Below are positions 34,353 through 42,818 of a stretch of DNA of 64,000 nucleotides, piece after piece. The position numbers and the translations under genes were made by a program. The stretch is from Candidatus Cryptobacteroides faecipullorum (GTDB lineage: Bacteria > Bacteroidota > Bacteroidia > Bacteroidales > UBA932). The stretch spans positions 1 to 64,000 of the forward strand of contig JADIMH010000015.1 in assembly GCA_017694885.1 (NCBI GenBank), given 5' to 3'. The notes beneath the pieces are model-generated. The model was not told the DNA's origin and ran no database searches. It worked only from the letters and a program-made list of their open reading frames with translations. Numbering within the stretch: the first letter of the stretch is position 1; each line of letters begins with the position of its first letter.

Positions 34353-34383
34353 TTTGAGAATTATTTGAATGTTCTTATATTTG
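34353..34383 (+). promoter_or_regulatory. Promoter of the mannose operon
   Basis: TTTG at 34353-34356, 19 bp spacer, TATATTTG at 34376-34383: a full consensus match, 40 bp before the GntR start. Confidence 0.8.
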
Positions 34384-34392
34384 TTTGAACAT
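34369..34392. promoter_or_regulatory. Inverted-repeat operator around the -7 box
   Basis: ATGTTC (34369-34374) and GAACAT (34387-34392) are perfect inverted arms with 12 bp between, enclosing the TATATTTG box. A dimeric regulator bound here would block transcription. The first gene, GntR, is the obvious candidate (autoregulation). Confidence 0.65.
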
Positions 34393-34423
34393 ACGGCATC
34401 ATGTAAATAAATACTATAGGATT

Positions 34424-35155
34424 ATGGATTATAAGTTGGATCACGGTTCTTCTGTCCCGCTGCATGTGCAGGCAGAAGAATTCATCCGTGAGCTTATCAG
34501 GCAGGATGAATACCGTAAAGGGAAACTGCTTCCCAATGAAGTGGAGCTGTCACGGAAGCTGTCCGTTTCAAGGAATACGCTCAGGCAAGCTATCGGCAAA
34601 CTGGTTACTGAAGGGCTGCTGGTCCGGAAGAAAGGCTACGGGACAACGGTCGCGTCCCAAAACGTCATGAGCAATGCCAGGAACTGGAAAAGCTTCACCC
34701 AGGAAATGAGCTCCCAGGGAATAAAGGTCCAGAATTTCGAACTGCACATAAGCCGCAAGCCGGCACCTGAAGAAGCTCTCGTTTTTTTCAATATAAAGGC
34801 TCCGGCAAATCTTCTGTGCCTTGAACGCCTGAGAGGGAAGCCCGGCCTGCCGTTTGTGTATTTCATATCCTATTTCAATTCGTCTGTTCCCATGACGGTA
34901 GAAGATGATATGTCGCTTCCTCTTTATGACATTCTTGAAAAGAAGTACGGGATATTCGTGAAGACATCGAAAGAGCAGGTCTTTGCCAGAGGGGCGAACG
35001 CAGTCATGGCGGAAAAACTGGGCATATCGGAAGGCGATCCGATACTTGTCAGAAAGCGCTTCGTGCTGGACAGGAATGATGTCCCGATAGAATATAACAT
35101 AGGCTACTACCGGGCCGACAGTTTTACCTATACCATCGAATTTACCAACGACTGA
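34424..35155 (+). CDS. GntR-family (HutC-type) transcriptional regulator of the mannose operon
   Basis: 243 residues from the ATG at 34424; the frame is open upstream, but the ORF before it lacks an ATG and holds the promoter. N-terminal wHTH: VPLHVQAEEFIRELIRQDEYRKGKLLPNEVELSRKLSVSRNTLRQAIGKLVTEGLLVRKKGYGT. C-terminal UTRA effector domain (res ~85-240), which in this family binds sugars or phosphosugars. It is 9 bp before the MFS gene. Predicted to repress the operon through the ATGTTC repeat and be released by mannose or a mannose phosphate. Confidence 0.9.
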   Translation: MDYKLDHGSSVPLHVQAEEFIRELIRQDEYRKGKLLPNEVELSRKLSVSRNTLRQAIGKLVTEGLLVRKKGYGTTVASQNVMSNARNWKSFTQEMSSQGIKVQNFELHISRKPAPEEALVFFNIKAPANLLCLERLRGKPGLPFVYFISYFNSSVPMTVEDDMSLPLYDILEKKYGIFVKTSKEQVFARGANAVMAEKLGISEGDPILVRKRFVLDRNDVPIEYNIGYYRADSFTYTIEFTND

Positions 35156-35164
35156 GAACCGTTT

Positions 35165-36319
35165 ATGGGCAAATCATCACTGACCGGTATCCTTCCCGTC
35201 CTGTTCGGTTTTTTTGTTATGGGTTTCTGCGATGTCGTGGGCGTCGCCACAAGTTACGTAAAACAGGATTTCGGACTGAGCGAGACCGTAGCGGGTTTCA
35301 TTCCGTCCATGGTTTTCGTATGGTTCCTTCTGCTGTCTGTCCCTGCTGCGGTATGGATGAACCGCATAGGCCGGAAGCGTATGGTACAGACAAGCAACAT
35401 CGTTACTTTTGCCGGTATGCTGATTCCTTTCGTGCATTACGGCTTCGTTACCTGTATGGCAGGTTTCATACTTTTAGGAATAGGCAATACCATTCTGCAG
35501 GTTTCCTTGAATCCGTTGCTTACGAATGTGGTATCCGGAAAGCGTCTGTCGAGCATGCTGACTGCCGGCCAGGTCATCAAGGCGGTATCGTCATTCTGCG
35601 GTCCGTTCATGGCAGCGTTCGCATTGGGCGTCCTTGGAGAATGGAGGTATCTGTTCCCTGTATTCGCGGCAATCACGCTGCTCTCCGCACTGTGGCTTAT
35701 GTTCGCTGACATCCCTAAGGAGACGGCCGTTACTGAATCGTCTTCTCCGGGGGCCACATTCGCTCTTCTGAAAGACAGGACCATACTGTTCCTCTTTCTC
35801 GGGATATTCTTTGTCGTAGGTGTAGATGTCGGGACCAATACCGTTGCCCCCAAGCTCTTGATTGAAAGGGAGGGATTTTCCGTAGACCAGGCAGGTTTCG
35901 GTTCGAGCCTCTATTTCGTCTGCCGGACGGCAGGCGCGCTGGCAGGTTCTTTCATTCTTGCGAAAATGGACGATATTGCGTATTTCAGGATAAATATCCT
36001 GGTCGCCCTTGCGGCAGTGTTCCTTCTGTTCTTTGCGGAAAGCGCGGCGGCAATCATGATTCTCATAGGATGCATAGGCTTTTTCTGTTCAAGTATTTTT
36101 TCGGTCATATATTCCCAGGCTCTGAAGAACATGCCCGACAGGGCGAATGAGATATCGGGCCTCATGATAACGGGTGTGTGCGGAGGTGCGGCAATCCCTC
36201 CTGCAATGGGTGTGCTGACCGATGCTGTTGGAAGCCAGGCAGGATCGATAGCGGTCATCGCCGCGTGCATGGTATATCTTACATGCTGCGCTTTCCGTCT
36301 GAAACATGAATTCAAATAA
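35165..36319 (+). CDS. MFS sugar transporter, probably mannose importer
   Basis: 384 residues, 12 membrane segments. TM1 has VLFGFFVMGFCDVVGVATSYVKQDFG, the loop after TM2 carries WMNRIGRKRM, and TM4 has ILLGIGNTILQVSLNPLLTNVV. These resemble the FucP-type proton:sugar symporters of Bacteroidota. Operon position between the GntR regulator and a mannosidase, with a ROK kinase further down, argues for free mannose as substrate. No experimental-type residue allows me to fix specificity. Confidence 0.8.
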   Translation: MGKSSLTGILPVLFGFFVMGFCDVVGVATSYVKQDFGLSETVAGFIPSMVFVWFLLLSVPAAVWMNRIGRKRMVQTSNIVTFAGMLIPFVHYGFVTCMAGFILLGIGNTILQVSLNPLLTNVVSGKRLSSMLTAGQVIKAVSSFCGPFMAAFALGVLGEWRYLFPVFAAITLLSALWLMFADIPKETAVTESSSPGATFALLKDRTILFLFLGIFFVVGVDVGTNTVAPKLLIEREGFSVDQAGFGSSLYFVCRTAGALAGSFILAKMDDIAYFRINILVALAAVFLLFFAESAAAIMILIGCIGFFCSSIFSVIYSQALKNMPDRANEISGLMITGVCGGAAIPPAMGVLTDAVGSQAGSIAVIAACMVYLTCCAFRLKHEFK

Positions 36320-36332
36320 TATCACAATAACT

Positions 36333-38684
36333 ATGAAACGTAACATGAAATCCCTGTTTTCGGCCATGTGTGCGGCAGCCGTATTGGCCGGATGCGCAGC
36401 TCCGCAGGAGCCGCTGACGGATTATGTGGATCCGTTTATCGGAACTGCGCACTCCAGATGGTTCTTCTTTACTCCGGCGGCCGTTCCATTCGGAATGGCG
36501 AAACTTGCACCTACTACCGACGGTCACATCGGCAATCCGGACGGGTGGCAGGCTGTCGGGTACGATGCCAGACATACTTCGATAGAAGGTTTTGCAAATT
36601 TCCATGAATTCCAGGTAGGCGGTGTGCTCATAGCTCCTACGGTAGGTCCGGTGCAGACTGTCCCGGGTGATCCTGATATCCCGGAGAGCGGATACCGCTC
36701 CAGGTTTGACAAAAAGGATGAAGAGGCTCATCCGGGCTATTATTCCGTGCTTCTTAAGGATTACGGAGTAAAGGCAGAACTGACTGCGACAAAGCGTGTC
36801 GGTTTCCACCGTTATACTTTCCCCGGATCGGACCGGGCGAACCTGATATTCAACATAGGTACCAGGATGGGGGAAAGCGGTGCCGTGAAAGATGCCTGCG
36901 TGGAATACAGGGACGGCAGGATAGAAGGATGGGTCTCTACCCTTCCTGTATATGTGAACATATATCAGCCGGGAGCTACCGTCGTCATGTATTTCAGTGC
37001 CGAGCTTGATTCTGCTCCGGTTTCCTATGGAGCCTTCAAGGGAGACGAGCAATTCCCCGGACAGGACGGCGCCTCTGGAGAAGGGGCGGGGATGTATTTT
37101 ACATTCGATACCCGACAGAAGCCGGAAGTCAATGTAAAGATAGGACTTTCATACACTTCTGTCGAGAATGCCCGTCTGAACATGGATGCTGAAGCGTCGG
37201 ACCTCGATTTCGACAAGGCGTATGCCCTGGCACACGAATCATGGGAAGAAGCTCTCGGCCGCATAAGGGTAGAAGGCGGGCTGGAACAGGACAGGGTCAA
37301 ATTCTATACGGGACTTTTCCATGCCCTCCTGGGCCGCGGGCTTGCAAGCGATGTGAACGGAGCATATCCGAAAAATGACGGAACTGTCGGCCTGATTCCT
37401 GCCGGAGCGGACGGTAAACCGCTTCATAACCATTATAATACGGATGCCATCTGGGGCGGTTACTGGAACCTTACCCAGTTGTGGGCACTGGCATGGCCGG
37501 AATATTATTCCGACTGGGTGTCGAGCCAGCTGCTTGTCTACAAGGATGCCGGATGGCTGGGTGACGGTATCGCCTGCAGCAAGTATGTATCGGGCGTTGG
37601 TACGAACATGACAGGACTTGCAATAGCAGCAGCCTACAACTGCGGCATAAGGGATTTCGATGTGGAGACGGCATACGGAGCTGCCCTGAAAAATGAAATA
37701 TGCGGAGAAGGGCGTATTGCCGGTGCCGGAAAAATGGATGTCGCCGCATTCGTAAAACGCGGGTATTCCCCATATGCGGCCGATCTTGTCCCGAATACGA
37801 ATTCTGAAGGTTCCAATTTTTCGGTTTCCCATACACTGGAGTACAGTTTCAGTTCCTACGCTGTCGCGCAGATGGCCAGGGCGCTCGGAAAAGACGAGGA
37901 CTATAAGCTGCTTGCAAGGCTTTCTGAAGGATGGAAAAACGTATTCGATCCTCAGACGAAACTTATGCGTCCACGTGACATGGACGGGAATTTCATAAAG
38001 GACTTCGATCCTTTTGCTCCGTGGGTGGGCTTCCAGGAGGGAAATGCCGTCCAGTACACTTATTATGTCCCTCATCATATCGAACAGCTTATCGGAATGG
38101 TAGGGAAGGATGAGTTCAACAACAGGCTCGACAGTACCTTTGTCATTTCTCAGGCAAACATATTCGGCGGCGGAACTACGATAGACGCTTTCTCCGGCCT
38201 GCACACATATTACAATCACGGAAACCAGCCGAACCTTCATATTTCAGGCCTGTTCAATTTCTCCGGAAAGCCATGGCTTTCCCAGAAATGGATGAGGACC
38301 ATCTGCAATGAGTTCTACGGTACAGAAGGGATACACGGGTACGGTTACGGCCAGGACGAAGATCAGGGCCAGCTCGGAGCATGGTATGTAATGGCTGCGA
38401 TGGGACTGTTCGACGTCAAGGGCCTGACAGCTCCGGATCCTTCTTTCCAGGTCGCCAGCCCTCTGTTCGACAGGATTGTCATAAAGCTGAACAAGGATTA
38501 TTATACCGGGGACGAATTCGTTATAGAGACTGCGGATAATCTGCCGGAAAACCTGTATATCAAGTCGTTGGAACTTAATGGCAAGCCTGTGGGCACCGTT
38601 CAGCTGCCATTTGCCGATGTAGTAAGGGGAGGCAAACTGAAAGTTACCCTGTCTGCCGAGCCGAATGAGTCTCTGGCAAGATAG
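36333..38684 (+). CDS. GH92 alpha-1,2-mannosidase-type glycosidase, lipoprotein
   Basis: 784 residues from the ATG at 36333, chosen because it opens a lipoprotein signal (LFSAMCAAAVLAGC, Cys 21). YVDPFIGTAHSRWFFFTP is the GH92 opening, in the SRW variant rather than the GTGGHGHT type. Later: HNHYNTDAIWGGYWNLTQLWAL (~res 375), HTYYNHGNQPNLHISGLFNF (~630), and GYGQDEDQGQLGAWYVMAAMGLF, which holds the acidic residues that act as the catalytic base in this family. It inverts and needs Ca2+. Works in the periplasm to release mannose from N-glycan or mannan chains. Follows the MFS gene by 13 bp. Confidence 0.9.
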   Translation: MKRNMKSLFSAMCAAAVLAGCAAPQEPLTDYVDPFIGTAHSRWFFFTPAAVPFGMAKLAPTTDGHIGNPDGWQAVGYDARHTSIEGFANFHEFQVGGVLIAPTVGPVQTVPGDPDIPESGYRSRFDKKDEEAHPGYYSVLLKDYGVKAELTATKRVGFHRYTFPGSDRANLIFNIGTRMGESGAVKDACVEYRDGRIEGWVSTLPVYVNIYQPGATVVMYFSAELDSAPVSYGAFKGDEQFPGQDGASGEGAGMYFTFDTRQKPEVNVKIGLSYTSVENARLNMDAEASDLDFDKAYALAHESWEEALGRIRVEGGLEQDRVKFYTGLFHALLGRGLASDVNGAYPKNDGTVGLIPAGADGKPLHNHYNTDAIWGGYWNLTQLWALAWPEYYSDWVSSQLLVYKDAGWLGDGIACSKYVSGVGTNMTGLAIAAAYNCGIRDFDVETAYGAALKNEICGEGRIAGAGKMDVAAFVKRGYSPYAADLVPNTNSEGSNFSVSHTLEYSFSSYAVAQMARALGKDEDYKLLARLSEGWKNVFDPQTKLMRPRDMDGNFIKDFDPFAPWVGFQEGNAVQYTYYVPHHIEQLIGMVGKDEFNNRLDSTFVISQANIFGGGTTIDAFSGLHTYYNHGNQPNLHISGLFNFSGKPWLSQKWMRTICNEFYGTEGIHGYGYGQDEDQGQLGAWYVMAAMGLFDVKGLTAPDPSFQVASPLFDRIVIKLNKDYYTGDEFVIETADNLPENLYIKSLELNGKPVGTVQLPFADVVRGGKLKVTLSAEPNESLAR

Positions 38685-38698
38685 CCGAGGATTATGGT

Positions 38699-39601
38699 AT
38701 GAAACAGCAACAGGGCGGATATGCCATAGGAGTAGATGTCGGCGGCAGCCACTCATGCGCTGCCGTAATCGATCTTTCGTCAGGGAAGATTGCCGGTTCT
38801 CCGTGCGAGGTCCCGCTCGACAGCAGGGCAGGAGCACGGGAGATTGTCACTGTTTTGGCCGGAAATATTGCCGGGGCGCTGGAGACCTCGGGAGTAGGGC
38901 AGGTATCCGGTGCCGGTCTGGCTTTTCCGGGGCCGTTTGATTACGGGCGCGGCATTTCCGAGGTACATGGGGTGGGGAAGTATGACAGGATATATGGCCT
39001 TGACGTGTCCTTATCGTTGTTTTCCTGTTTGCAGGACCGGGGAGTGAAGGATTTCCGTTTTGTAAATGACGCATCGGCCTTCGCACTCGGAGAAAGTGCG
39101 GCGGGCTCCGGGAAAGGAGCCGGCAGGATGGTTGCCATAACACTTGGAACCGGGGTCGGTTCCGGATTCGTGGCGGACGGAAAGCTTGTGGATGAAGGAG
39201 AAGGGATCCCTCCTTTCGGGTGGGTTTACTGCCTGCCTTTTGAAGACGGGATTGCAGACGACGCTTTTTCTACGCGCTGGATATGCCGCCGTTATCTGGA
39301 GCTTTCCGGAAAACATGTTCAGGGCGCGAAGGAAGTCGCCGGCAGATGCCGTGAGGGAGAATTTTGCGCCATAGGACTTTTCAATGAATACGGACGGCGT
39401 CTTGCGCAGTTCGTTTTTCCTGTGCTGACCCGCTTCAAGGCTGATGTCCTGGTCCTCGGAGGCAATATATCCAAGGCCTACGGCTTTTTCGGTCCGGCGC
39501 TTGAAAAAGGTCTTGCCGAAGCCGGCTGTCGGACTCCGGTCCGGACATCGGCACTCTTTGACAGGGCGGCTCTTGTAGGGGCTGCTTCCCTGTTCGACTG
39601 A
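38699..39601 (+). CDS. ROK-family sugar kinase, probable mannokinase
   Basis: 300 residues. ATP-binding start GVDVGGSHSCAAVI (~res 10), FVNDASAFALGESAAG (~120) with the catalytic Asp, ITLGTGVGSGFV (~148), and the C-terminal LVLGGNISKAY (~255). The zinc motif CxCGxxGC of many ROK kinases is absent, and the region after GEGIPPFGWVYCL is different from the usual ExGH. So it is a divergent ROK kinase. In this operon, phosphorylating mannose to mannose-6-phosphate is the simplest role. It is 14 bp after GH92. Confidence 0.82.
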   Translation: MKQQQGGYAIGVDVGGSHSCAAVIDLSSGKIAGSPCEVPLDSRAGAREIVTVLAGNIAGALETSGVGQVSGAGLAFPGPFDYGRGISEVHGVGKYDRIYGLDVSLSLFSCLQDRGVKDFRFVNDASAFALGESAAGSGKGAGRMVAITLGTGVGSGFVADGKLVDEGEGIPPFGWVYCLPFEDGIADDAFSTRWICRRYLELSGKHVQGAKEVAGRCREGEFCAIGLFNEYGRRLAQFVFPVLTRFKADVLVLGGNISKAYGFFGPALEKGLAEAGCRTPVRTSALFDRAALVGAASLFD

Positions 39602-39663
39602 AAACGGGCTGTCAGCGGGCAGCCGGGTTTCTGAAATGGTAATAATAAATTTTAATTTCATAT

Positions 39664-41427
39664 ATGTCTGAGTTCAGGAAAACCACACAATACCTTCTCC
39701 CTGTGGAGAAAAGGGAAATAAAAGAAGGCTACGACATTTATCCGGTGCATGATCTGGGAAGCGGGAAGGTCTTTTCCGACTATGTCTCGCTTGCGGAAAA
39801 GATGGCGGAAGCAGGGACCGTTGTCATCGACGGCTATGTCGGCGTCCGTTTCGATATGATTTTGAAGAAACTCGCCGCAGCGTTCGCTTCCATCGGAGTG
39901 AAACCGCTCTGGTGGAGTGTCTCTGCCGCAATGAAGACCGAACCCGAGATCGATGAAATGATAAGGCCGTATCTCGGAGGGGACGATCCTATTTTCGGAT
40001 TCAGGGCGCCGCTTCGGGTAGAGGATTATTTCGACAAGGCGAAACTTCCTGCCATAGTTCCGGATCCGACCGCCCCGCTGAACATAATATATGGCACCGG
40101 AGCGGCGCTTGCCGGATGGGACGGTATGCTGGTGTATATCGATATCCCCAAGAATGAAATACAGTTCCGTGCCCGTGCAGCCAGTATTACCAACTTCGGC
40201 GCTTCGGGGCCGGACGCACCGAAGAAGATGTATAAGAGGTTCTATTTCGTTGATTGGGTAGTACTTAACAGATACAAGAAAGTCCTCCTTCCGAAGATAG
40301 ACATATTCGTCGACGGGCAGAGAGAAACGGAAATCACGTGGGCTTTCGGATCCGATATCCGCAGGGGGCTTGACGAAATGTCCGTGAACGGTTTCCGCGT
40401 GCGCCCGTGGTTCGAGCCGGGAGCCTGGGGCGGCCAGTGGATAAAGGAGCATATCAGCTCCCTTGCCCGGGATGTGCCGAACTATGCATGGTCATTCGAG
40501 CTGATCGTTCCGGAAAACGGGCTTATCTTCAGCAGTGACGGCAAGATGCTGGAGGTATCATTCGATTCGGTGATGTATGAAGGCGGAGAAAAAGTCGTCG
40601 GCAAGGAATGCTATGAAGCATACGGGGACGAATTCCCGATAAGGATGGACTATCTCGATAATTTTTCCGGAGGAAACCTTTCGATCCAGTGCCATCCGCA
40701 CAAGGATTATATCCGGAAGAATTTCGGAGAGGTCCTGACTCAGGAAGAGACATACTATATCCTTGATACCTGTCCGGACTCTGTCGTGTATCTGGGCTTT
40801 CAGGAGGATATTTCTCCTGCAGAATTCGAGAAGGCGCTGACGGACAGTTTCCATAACGGTACCCCTCTCGATGTGCGGAAGTACATTAATGCGGAGCATG
40901 CACACAAGCATGATCTGTTCCTGATACCTCCCGGTACCCTGCACAGTTCCGGACGCAACAACCTTGTCCTTGAAATCAGCACCACTCCGTATATCTTCAC
41001 TTTCAAGATGTATGACTGGCTTGCTCTTGATCTGGACGGCAAGCCGAGACCTTTGAACATCCGCCGCGCGATGGAAAATCTCTGTTTCGACCGCAAGGGG
41101 GAGAAGATCAGGAAAGAGCACGTCTGTCATCCTGTCCTTATGGAAAAAGGAGCCGGCTGGGAACTCTGGCACATGCCTACGCATCCGAAGCATTCCTATG
41201 ATGTTCACCGCTATAAGATAGGAACGGAAGTATCCGTCAATACGGACGGCAAGTGTCACGTACTGAATCTGGTCGAGGGGGAGACTGCAGATGTGGCCAC
41301 TGAAAACGGCAAGACATTCCATCTGAGCTATGCCGAGACTCTGGTGATTTCCGCTGCAGCAGGATCTTACAGGATAATCAATACTTCCGGCCGGGAAATC
41401 ATGATGGTCAAGGCTTTCATGAAATAG
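39664..41427 (+). CDS. Class I mannose-6-phosphate isomerase with an extra N-terminal domain
   Basis: 587 residues. The C-terminal part (~res 270-587) is a ManA-type cupin: QCHPHKDY with the zinc-binding Gln and His (~342), NAEHAHKHDLFLIPPGTLHSSG (~405-425), and a second cupin near the end (WELWHMPTHPKHSYDVHRYKIG). It converts mannose-6-phosphate to fructose-6-phosphate. The first ~260 residues are unusual for this enzyme and have a Rossmann-like feel (TVVIDGYVGVRFDMILKKLAAAFASIG). ManA proteins are normally 300-400 residues. It ends the sugar path and starts 62 bp after the kinase. Confidence 0.85.
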   Translation: MSEFRKTTQYLLPVEKREIKEGYDIYPVHDLGSGKVFSDYVSLAEKMAEAGTVVIDGYVGVRFDMILKKLAAAFASIGVKPLWWSVSAAMKTEPEIDEMIRPYLGGDDPIFGFRAPLRVEDYFDKAKLPAIVPDPTAPLNIIYGTGAALAGWDGMLVYIDIPKNEIQFRARAASITNFGASGPDAPKKMYKRFYFVDWVVLNRYKKVLLPKIDIFVDGQRETEITWAFGSDIRRGLDEMSVNGFRVRPWFEPGAWGGQWIKEHISSLARDVPNYAWSFELIVPENGLIFSSDGKMLEVSFDSVMYEGGEKVVGKECYEAYGDEFPIRMDYLDNFSGGNLSIQCHPHKDYIRKNFGEVLTQEETYYILDTCPDSVVYLGFQEDISPAEFEKALTDSFHNGTPLDVRKYINAEHAHKHDLFLIPPGTLHSSGRNNLVLEISTTPYIFTFKMYDWLALDLDGKPRPLNIRRAMENLCFDRKGEKIRKEHVCHPVLMEKGAGWELWHMPTHPKHSYDVHRYKIGTEVSVNTDGKCHVLNLVEGETADVATENGKTFHLSYAETLVISAAAGSYRIINTSGREIMMVKAFMK

Positions 41428-41460
41428 TTCTCGTATATCTGCCGGAGTAGGGCATATGGT

Positions 41461-42033
41461 ATGGCAGCAGAAGAAATACACATAAGGAACATGGTATGCG
41501 GCCGGTGCATAATGGCAGTGAAAAAGATTTTCCATGATGCCGGAATAGAGCCGCTTAAAGTGGAACTCGGTACAGTCCTGCTGGAGAGGCCGCTGGAGAA
41601 CGGCGTGAAAGATTCTCTCAGGAGTGTACTGGAGGAATATGGTTTTGAACTCATAGATGACAGACGCTCCAGAATGCTGGAGCGGATAACGACCGCCGTA
41701 ATAGAACTGGTGCATTATGGTGCCGGGCCTTCCGGCAAGGTCAATCTTTCGGAATATCTCAGCGGGAAATGCCATGCGGACTATAGTTCCTTGAGCAAGC
41801 TGTTTTCTGAGATGAAAGGTGAAAGCATAGAGAAGTACTATATCGCCCAGAAGATAGAGAGGGTAAAGGAACTTCTTGTCTATGACGAGCTGTCTGTAAG
41901 TGAAATAGCTGACAGGATGGGGTATTCGAGCCCTGCTCATCTCAGCTCGCAGTTCAAGAGTGTGACGGGGCTCTCCCCGAGAGACTTCAAGGCGCTGAAG
42001 GAAAAGCCGTTGCTCCCGTTGGACAAGGTATAA
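41461..42033 (+). CDS. HMA-AraC regulator (metal-binding domain plus AraC HTH)
   Basis: 190 residues. The N-terminal ~70 residues look like a heavy-metal-associated domain: IRNMVCGRCIMAVKKIFHDAGI, with the CGRC pair, then LGTVLLERPLENGVKDSLRSVLEEYGFELI. The C-terminal ~90 residues are an AraC DNA-binding domain (LLVYDELSVSEIADRMGYSSPAHLSSQFKSVTGLSPRDFK). This is a compact metal-sensing regulator. It follows the isomerase by 33 bp in the same direction, but copA lies 0.8 kb downstream, so copper response is the likely function. Confidence 0.82.
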   Translation: MAAEEIHIRNMVCGRCIMAVKKIFHDAGIEPLKVELGTVLLERPLENGVKDSLRSVLEEYGFELIDDRRSRMLERITTAVIELVHYGAGPSGKVNLSEYLSGKCHADYSSLSKLFSEMKGESIEKYYIAQKIERVKELLVYDELSVSEIADRMGYSSPAHLSSQFKSVTGLSPRDFKALKEKPLLPLDKV

Positions 42034-42065
42034 GGCTTTTACGCGGCAGGCAGACGTATTGAACG

Positions 42066-42099
42066 AAAAAGGCCCCGGCAAATGTACCGGAGCCTTTTT
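42066..42099. terminator. Bidirectional terminator at the end of the mannose operon
   Basis: AAAAAGGC-CCGG pairs with CCGG-GCCTTTTT around CAAATGTA, between the HMA-AraC gene and the converging lipoprotein gene. Confidence 0.9.
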
Positions 42100-42118
42100 C
42101 AGTATTAAGGACCAGACC

Positions 42119-42694
42119 TTATTTCTTCGTAAGGTTGAACTGGAGTGTTACGTCAAGCGGCATAGTGGATGGATCTGATCCGGTCATCGAAACGATTGCC
42201 TGTGTTGCGGTCATGGAGAATACAAGTTCTTTCGACTCTGCAGTATAGGTTCCGGCCTGTCCGGCTTCCACCTCTACTGTCACTTTCATGATTCCGCCCA
42301 TAATGGAAAGTTCGAGCGGTTCAGGCGAGAATGTAAGCGAAAGTCCTGTTTTCCCGCTGTTTACTTCAGCGGAATAAGGAAGAGTGTAGCTGATCTGTCC
42401 CAGCATTGGAAGGAGGTCTTCGGCTCCGCCCGGAAGGATGCTGTTTACCAGTCCTTCTACAGGGAAATTATTGAATTCGATTCCGGTAGCAGTCACTTCC
42501 GTTTCTACCTCGACAGGGGCTGCATCTGTGCCTGTTACGGTCATTGTTCCTGCATAGGTTCCTATTACATCTGTCGTTTCGATTTCAGTGGCAGGATTGT
42601 CTCCGCCATTGTCTTTGTCGCAGGATACTGAAGCGCAGCAGACAGCGGCGAAAAGCGCTGCTGCAGCGAGTTTTCTAAAAGAAAAAAGTTTCAT
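42119..42694 (-). CDS. Small lipoprotein, calycin-like/DUF4840-type
   Basis: 191 residues. Lipoprotein signal ending in CCASVSC, Cys about 25, then an acidic, Asn-rich linker (DKDNGGDNP). The mature part reads VIGTYAGTMTVTG, VTATGIEFNNFP and a Thr/Val-rich beta pattern. I read this as the calycin/DUF4840-like group of Bacteroidales, with low certainty. Convergent with the mannose operon and divergent from copA; whether it belongs with copper handling is not known. Confidence 0.65.
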   Translation of the reverse strand: MKLFSFRKLAAAALFAAVCCASVSCDKDNGGDNPATEIETTDVIGTYAGTMTVTGTDAAPVEVETEVTATGIEFNNFPVEGLVNSILPGGAEDLLPMLGQISYTLPYSAEVNSGKTGLSLTFSPEPLELSIMGGIMKVTVEVEAGQAGTYTAESKELVFSMTATQAIVSMTGSDPSTMPLDVTLQFNLTKK

Positions 42695-42733
42695 GAGTTT
42701 CGTTTTTTAATACTATTATCCATAAAAATCGCG

Positions 42734-42741
42734 CAAAGATA
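42734..42741 (-). promoter_or_regulatory. -7 box of the small lipoprotein promoter
   Basis: Minus-strand TATCTTTG (complement of 42734-42741), a full TAnnTTTG match, 40 bp before the start; the upstream -33 region is T-rich but has no clear TTTG. Confidence 0.4.
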
Positions 42742-42818
42742 TAAGAAAAATCCATAATTATGTAAAAAAAAGGACAAAATGAAGATATAATTTTGTACCG
42801 GTTGATAATAAAACAGTT

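Noticed and set aside
40558..42081. Long open frame on the minus strand opposite the isomerase and HMA-AraC genes
   Set aside because: It runs antisense across two well-supported genes and has no recognisable domain or signal; it is a by-product of the codon use of the plus-strand genes.
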